Of a DNA stretch of 64,000 nt, positions 60,105-64,000 are shown in pieces; within the stretch, counting starts at the first letter, position 1; every line of letters begins with the position of its first letter. The position numbers and the translations under genes are program-made. This stretch comes from Mucilaginibacter tolerans. Lineage in GTDB: Bacteria; Bacteroidota; Bacteroidia; Sphingobacteriales; Sphingobacteriaceae. The notes under the pieces were generated by a model. It saw nothing but the letters and a program-made list of their open reading frames with translations, did no database searches and had not been told where the DNA came from. The stretch is from contig NZ_JAUMKB010000008.1 of assembly GCF_030519375.1 (NCBI RefSeq), forward strand, positions 1 to 64,000. The letters run 5' to 3'.

Positions 60105-62999
60105 ATGTTACGCGTCGATAGCACCAAACCCTGCCAGATTATTTATGCCGTATGCCGGCATGAGTACCTATCGTATGTGATTGAGCCGCACATTGTTCAG
60201 CTTAATCCAAACGGCGAGTTCTCTTTAACCTACCAGCGTCTTTTCTGCACCACTGCTAAAGAATTCAATGAATTTTTAGATGAAACCGATTTTAAACTGG
60301 TTCGCTTGCTGGAAGAAATGGAGCAGGGCAACATCATCAAGAAGTTTTATAAGAAGCCGATCCGTCCGTTTGAGTTTTTCGGGAAGATATTTAATGAACA
60401 ACTTTTTGATACCATCCGACCTAAAATAGAAAAGCGTATGGCCGAAGCTTTGGGTATGCTTCATAACAAAGAGATATACCTGATGAGCAAAGAGGGATAT
60501 CCTGCCGAACGAAAGCTACAGATTGCCACGGAAGGTGCGTCAGTATTGTTCCATTTCAGGCGCGATGATACGGAAATCAGATATTTCCCTACCATCAAAT
60601 ATCAGGGAATGCGTATCGAGTTCATGTTCAAAAATGCCGAGATCATCTGTAATCATCCGGCATGGATGCTGCTGGATGATACGCTATATTATTTTGATAA
60701 AGAAATAGAGGGTAAAAAACTGGTGCCATTCCTGAATAAACGGTACATCGCTATACCACGCTCGTCAGAAGTATCCTATTTTGAAAAGTTTGTGGCTCCG
60801 TTGATAGAAAAGCATAATGTTTATGCCGAAGGCTTTACCATCAATACTGAAAAATACGACGCCACTCCAATACTTAAGCCAATTTATGTGGAAGGCGGTA
60901 CTTCGCAGATGCAGCTGTGTTTCAGGTATGCCGGTTATATTTTCCCTTATGGCGATGGCAGGCATATATCAGTAAGAATGGAGCAAAACGGCGACGATTA
61001 TATCTTCCACCGAATTAAGCGCTCTGTTACCTGGGAGAAAAATAAATTACAGTTTTTAGAAGAAAAGGGTTTGCATATTGTTTCCTCGTTGTTTCAGAAT
61101 CTTGAGGTAACCAATGCTGATGAAGAGGCTGACCAGTCGCTGTCCGTTTTCGAGTGGCTCAACAGGTACCATGATGAACTGATGACTGAAGGCTTCGAGA
61201 TAGAGCAACCCGAAGGGCAAAAACGCTATTTATTCGGCAGCAGCAAGATCGATGTAGAAGTAACCGAAAACAACGACTGGTTTGATATTTACGCCGTGGT
61301 TTATTTCGGTCCATACAAAATACCGTTCATCCAGCTCAAAAATCATATCCTTAACCGAAAAAAAGAGTTCACACTGCCAAATGGCGAGATTGCGGTGATT
61401 CCTGAAAAATGGTTCTCGCAGTATAGTAACCTGTTGCATTTTTCGGAGGGAAGTGAAGCGTTGAAACTCCGCCGTCATCATATCGGTCTGGTAAATGAGC
61501 TTGCCGAGGGTGAATTGGCGGGGGTGAGTATGAGCCGTAAGCTTCAAAAGCTGAGCGAATTCGAGGATGTGGGTGATATCGCTATGCCACATAGTTTTAA
61601 AGGCAGTTTAAGACCATACCAGAAGGCTGGTTTCAACTGGTTCCACTTTTTGCAGAATTACCATTTTGGGGGGTGCCTGGCGGATGACATGGGTTTGGGT
61701 AAAACCATACAAACACTTGCTTTATTGCAAAAACATAAGGAGGACACCGAAGCGGCAGGCGGTAAGAGTACTTCGCTCATCATTATGCCCACCTCGCTTA
61801 TCTATAACTGGATGAATGAGGCTAAAAAGTTTACGCCAAAGCTTCGTATCATGGTGCATACGGGCACATTCCGTTATAAATCACCGGAAACATTTGCCAA
61901 CTATGACGTGGTAATCACCACCTATGGGATAACCCGGATTGATATTGAGCTGTTTAAGACTTACTTTTTTGATTACATCATACTTGACGAAAGTCAAAAT
62001 ATTAAAAACCCTTCATCCAAGTCCTACCAGTCGGTTAAACAATTAAAATCGCGCTTTAAACTGATATTGAGTGGTACGCCGGTGGAGAATTCAGTAAACG
62101 ATCTTTGGACACAGATGTCATTTATCAATCCGGGTTTGCTGGGCAGCCAGCAGTTCTTTCAGAACGAGTTTGTAACACCGATCGAAAAGAAAAAGGACGA
62201 GGACAAGGCGCGCAAATTGCAGGCACTGATAAAGCCGTTCATTTTACGCCGCACCAAAGAGCAGGTAGCAACTGAACTGCCGCCGAAAACAGAGAACCTG
62301 TTTTATTGCAAAATGAGCGACGAACAGGCCAGTGTGTACGAAAAGGTAAAATCAGAATACCGCAATGAATTATTGAAGAGCCTGGAAGACGGGACTTTCG
62401 CGCAAACGCAGATACAGGTTTTGCAGGGATTGATCAAGCTTAGACAAATAGCCAACCACCCTTCAATGATCGACGAACAATATGAAGGGGATTCTGGAAA
62501 GTTTGAGGACGTGGTGCATACTTTGTCCAACGTGTTGGACGGCGGCCACAAGGTATTGGTGTTCTCGCAGTTTGTAAAGCAACTGACTATTTACCGCAAC
62601 CATTTTGAGCGTGAAGGTATACCTTATGTTTACCTTGACGGCAGCACCCAAAACCGCGGCGACGTGGTACAGCGTTTTCAGGAGGATGAAAAAACAAGAG
62701 TGTTCCTGATATCGATTAAGGCAGGTGGTGTTGGGTTAAACTTGACAGAAGCTGACTATGTATTCATCCTCGACCCATGGTGGAACCCTGCCGTAGAGCA
62801 GCAGGCGATAGACCGTACGCACCGTATCGGGCAGACCAAGAATGTATTCATCTATAAATTTATCACCAAAGATTCGGTTGAGGAAAAGATACTGGCATTA
62901 CAGAATCGCAAGCTAAAAGTAGCCCGCTCGCTGATAACCACCGAAGAAAGCTTTATCAAATCGCTTTCTCCGGAAGATATCAGGGAGATATTGGGGTAA
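60105..62999 (+). CDS. SNF2-family ATP-dependent helicase/translocase
   Basis: A 964-residue Swi2/Snf2 enzyme. The first ~480 residues are a divergent family-specific region of unknown role. The helicase core follows: LRPYQKAGFNWFHFLQNYHF, GGCLADDMGLGKTIQTLALL (Walker A, about residue 530), the DEAH-like DESQNIKN, LSGTPVENSVNDLW, then the second lobe with VLVFSQFVKQL, FLISIKAGGVGLNLTEADYV and the arginine-finger DRTHRIGQT. It moves on double-stranded DNA or remodels protein-DNA complexes. Resembles the HepA/RapA-like and bacterial Snf2 groups. It is not flanked by restriction or defence genes. Confidence 0.94.
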   Translation: MLRVDSTKPCQIIYAVCRHEYLSYVIEPHIVQLNPNGEFSLTYQRLFCTTAKEFNEFLDETDFKLVRLLEEMEQGNIIKKFYKKPIRPFEFFGKIFNEQLFDTIRPKIEKRMAEALGMLHNKEIYLMSKEGYPAERKLQIATEGASVLFHFRRDDTEIRYFPTIKYQGMRIEFMFKNAEIICNHPAWMLLDDTLYYFDKEIEGKKLVPFLNKRYIAIPRSSEVSYFEKFVAPLIEKHNVYAEGFTINTEKYDATPILKPIYVEGGTSQMQLCFRYAGYIFPYGDGRHISVRMEQNGDDYIFHRIKRSVTWEKNKLQFLEEKGLHIVSSLFQNLEVTNADEEADQSLSVFEWLNRYHDELMTEGFEIEQPEGQKRYLFGSSKIDVEVTENNDWFDIYAVVYFGPYKIPFIQLKNHILNRKKEFTLPNGEIAVIPEKWFSQYSNLLHFSEGSEALKLRRHHIGLVNELAEGELAGVSMSRKLQKLSEFEDVGDIAMPHSFKGSLRPYQKAGFNWFHFLQNYHFGGCLADDMGLGKTIQTLALLQKHKEDTEAAGGKSTSLIIMPTSLIYNWMNEAKKFTPKLRIMVHTGTFRYKSPETFANYDVVITTYGITRIDIELFKTYFFDYIILDESQNIKNPSSKSYQSVKQLKSRFKLILSGTPVENSVNDLWTQMSFINPGLLGSQQFFQNEFVTPIEKKKDEDKARKLQALIKPFILRRTKEQVATELPPKTENLFYCKMSDEQASVYEKVKSEYRNELLKSLEDGTFAQTQIQVLQGLIKLRQIANHPSMIDEQYEGDSGKFEDVVHTLSNVLDGGHKVLVFSQFVKQLTIYRNHFEREGIPYVYLDGSTQNRGDVVQRFQEDEKTRVFLISIKAGGVGLNLTEADYVFILDPWWNPAVEQQAIDRTHRIGQTKNVFIYKFITKDSVEEKILALQNRKLKVARSLITTEESFIKSLSPEDIREILG

Positions 63000-63013
63000 T
63001 TGCTAAATTGTAA

Positions 63014-63344
63014 TTAACTGTCATGGAAGGCAGGCCATAATTTAACTAAAGACCAGGAGATGGTTCCTATTATGGCTATATAAAATATTATTTTACCGTG
63101 CAATCTGTCTTGTTCAGTGTAGGAGTATACTTTTTCGCCGTCGGGTAAAGTTTTCTCGTGCGACTTTAAATGCCATCCTATAAAGAGACCTAAAACGCCG
63201 CCCATTAATGGACATATGTATCCTATAATAATCCAGGTTGATTGCCTTGATTCGGGAACCTTCAGTTCTTCAATCCTTTTCTCGTTGATAACAGCTATAT
63301 CGGCATCACTCTCAAGATACTGAATTAAACAGAACCTTTTTCAT
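63014..63344 (-). pseudogene. Frameshifted small membrane protein gene
   Basis: An intact-looking frame ends at 63014 and contains two membrane segments (WIIIGYICPLMGGVLGLFIG; IIFYIAIIGTISWSLVKLW), but it has no start until a Met at 63205, inside the first segment. Upstream the same frame reads CLIQYLESDADIAVINEKRI and EELKVPESRQST. An ATG at 63344 is followed by five A: with four A it would run MKRFCLIQYLESDAD into this frame and give 109 residues, but as written it gives MKKVLFNSVS and a stop. A one-base slip in an A-run, a read error, or phase variation would all fit. Function unknown. Confidence 0.6.
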
Positions 63345-63360
63345 GAATCCTAAACATGTA

Positions 63361-63615
63361 TTAAGCATCCACAACTCCTGGCAATACAGCCGGATCTACT
63401 TTATCGTGTGCATTTACCTGCCCATCGGCAATAAGCTTCAATACATGCTCACATTTTTTTACCAATGAATATACATCGTTGCAAAGGTCTATATAGGTAT
63501 GCAGGTCCTGCTGGCCGTAACCTTTTTTGCCTTTTAATTGCTTTTGATTGATGAGTTTTCTTTCGCTGTTGGTCAGGTCTTTTACAAGTTTATTATAATA
63601 TTGTTGGTACGTCAT
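63361..63615 (-). CDS. Small protein of unknown function
   Basis: An 84-residue soluble, mostly helical protein with Lys, Gln and Tyr (MTYQQYYNKLVKDLTNSERK, QKQLKGKKGYGQQDLHTYID, VKKCEHVLKLIADG). The open frame extends 21 codons further back, but I prefer the ATG at 63615 because the upstream part is not protein-like. It lies 16 nt upstream of the frameshifted membrane protein gene on the same strand. No family recognised. Confidence 0.5.
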   Translation of the reverse strand: MTYQQYYNKLVKDLTNSERKLINQKQLKGKKGYGQQDLHTYIDLCNDVYSLVKKCEHVLKLIADGQVNAHDKVDPAVLPGVVDA

Positions 63616-63739
63616 TTCAATTGATATTCCTGTTTTTCTCGATGATTTAAGAGCACTGACAGGGGCATCAATGTCCAATTGGCTGTTTATAAACGTAAGC
63701 TGAAAGAACTGCTAACTGCAGTAATTAAAACAGAATAAA

Positions 63740-64000
63740 TCAGATCTGTATCGATCGGTACCTGAGAAAGGCGTATTGATAATCCGGTATGCGTTGGTTG
63801 GAATGGGGAAAGAGCTTCTTTTTAATTACAAGTAAACCCGGTGTAAACAGCAATACTACAAAGAATAAAGCTGCTTTTTGATTGATTTCATTATACTGGG
63901 TTTGGTTTTGATTAAATGTAGTACTTGCAGCTTTCTGCAAACGAAAAAAACTCTTTACGTTTCTTTTTGCTATAAGACTATAATGGGTGCTGCTCGTAAT
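63740..64000 (-). CDS. Partial reading frame running off the window end
   Basis: An open frame of 86 codons that is still open at the window edge. Its C-terminal part has a membrane segment (AALFFVVLLFTPGLLVI) followed by a basic, aromatic tail (HSNQRIPDYQYAFLRYRSIQ). It is the 3' end of a gene that starts outside the window, or a chance frame. The only start codon inside the window is a TTG at 63940. I do not recognise it. Confidence 0.35.
   Translation of the reverse strand: MTSSTHYSLIAKRNVKSFFRLQKAASTTFNQNQTQYNEINQKAALFFVVLLFTPGLLVIKKKLFPHSNQRIPDYQYAFLRYRSIQI

Noticed and set aside
1..64000. tRNA, rRNA, CRISPR arrays, insertion sequences, prophage, defence islands
   Set aside because: No cloverleaf-like gaps, direct-repeat/spacer arrays, transposase, integrase or known defence families were seen in any frame. 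The SNF2 helicase and macro-domain genes lack restriction or toxin partners nearby.

Overview
This 64 kb window looks like chromosomal DNA from a Bacteroidota bacterium, most likely family Sphingobacteriaceae and close to Mucilaginibacter or Pedobacter. The grounds are the gene families (DUF3857/transglutaminase, DUF5117-type zinc protease, DUF4142, DUF4198, fused E1 alpha/beta, Bacteroidota-type SdhCAB), the near absence of Shine-Dalgarno sites, several TAnnTTTG promoter boxes, and the order DUF177-rpmF-plsX-fabH-accB-accC. The genus is inferred from memory of such genomes, not from a search. I see no rRNA, tRNA, CRISPR array, insertion sequence or prophage.

Layout. 1-6.3 kb: secreted and envelope proteins, an S41 protease, a CsbD-like protein, an outer-membrane barrel and a DUF1800/DUF1501 export pair. 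6.4-14.3 kb: four tandem secreted DUF3857/transglutaminase-fold proteins. The first three have lost the catalytic Cys and His; the fourth keeps them. 14.3-19.5 kb: aat, ruvC, a HIT protein, greA, a 2-hydroxyacid dehydrogenase, an AT-rich unknown gene with a gene remnant, and rsmA. 19.6-27.4 kb: pdxA, DUF1398, the DUF177-rpmF-plsX-fabH-accB-accC lipid-synthesis cluster, tatC and rpiB. 27.4-35.5 kb: M28 peptidase, LutB-like Fe-S protein, DUF4198 protein, fused E1 dehydrogenase, alpha-L-fucosidase and a SprT-like protein. 35.6-39 kb: feoAB and gcvH-vanZ-small lipoprotein. 39-45.5 kb: lipoproteins, a TPR-like protein, a large zinc protease, a Gfo/Idh oxidoreductase, a kelch propeller and a thioredoxin-like lipoprotein. 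45.5-49 kb: the ATP-grasp / alpha-E / transglutaminase operon. 49.3-57.2 kb: an APC antiporter, a broken gene, sdhCAB, pdeM and an HtrA protease. 57.5-64 kb: dapF, an atypical receiver protein, a macro-domain protein, a SNF2 helicase, and an end region with a frameshifted gene and fragments.

How genes work together. The fatty-acid cluster supplies malonyl-CoA (accBC), its first condensation (fabH) and acyl-phosphate for phospholipids (plsX). SdhCAB links the TCA cycle to menaquinone. FeoAB imports ferrous iron behind a promoter that carries a perfect inverted repeat. Many products carry Sec or lipoprotein signals.

The less ordinary material lies in: (i) the pseudo-enzyme DUF3857 array; (ii) the ATP-grasp/alpha-E/transglutaminase operon, whose transglutaminase ends in nine glutamines; (iii) long AT-rich hairpin repeats sitting inside operons (greA/HIT, accB/accC, sdhA/sdhB) and a small palindrome family at gene 3' ends; (iv) a 44-residue lipoprotein gene translationally coupled to vanZ; (v) an orphan receiver lacking the phospho-acceptor Asp; and (vi) three broken or remnant genes.
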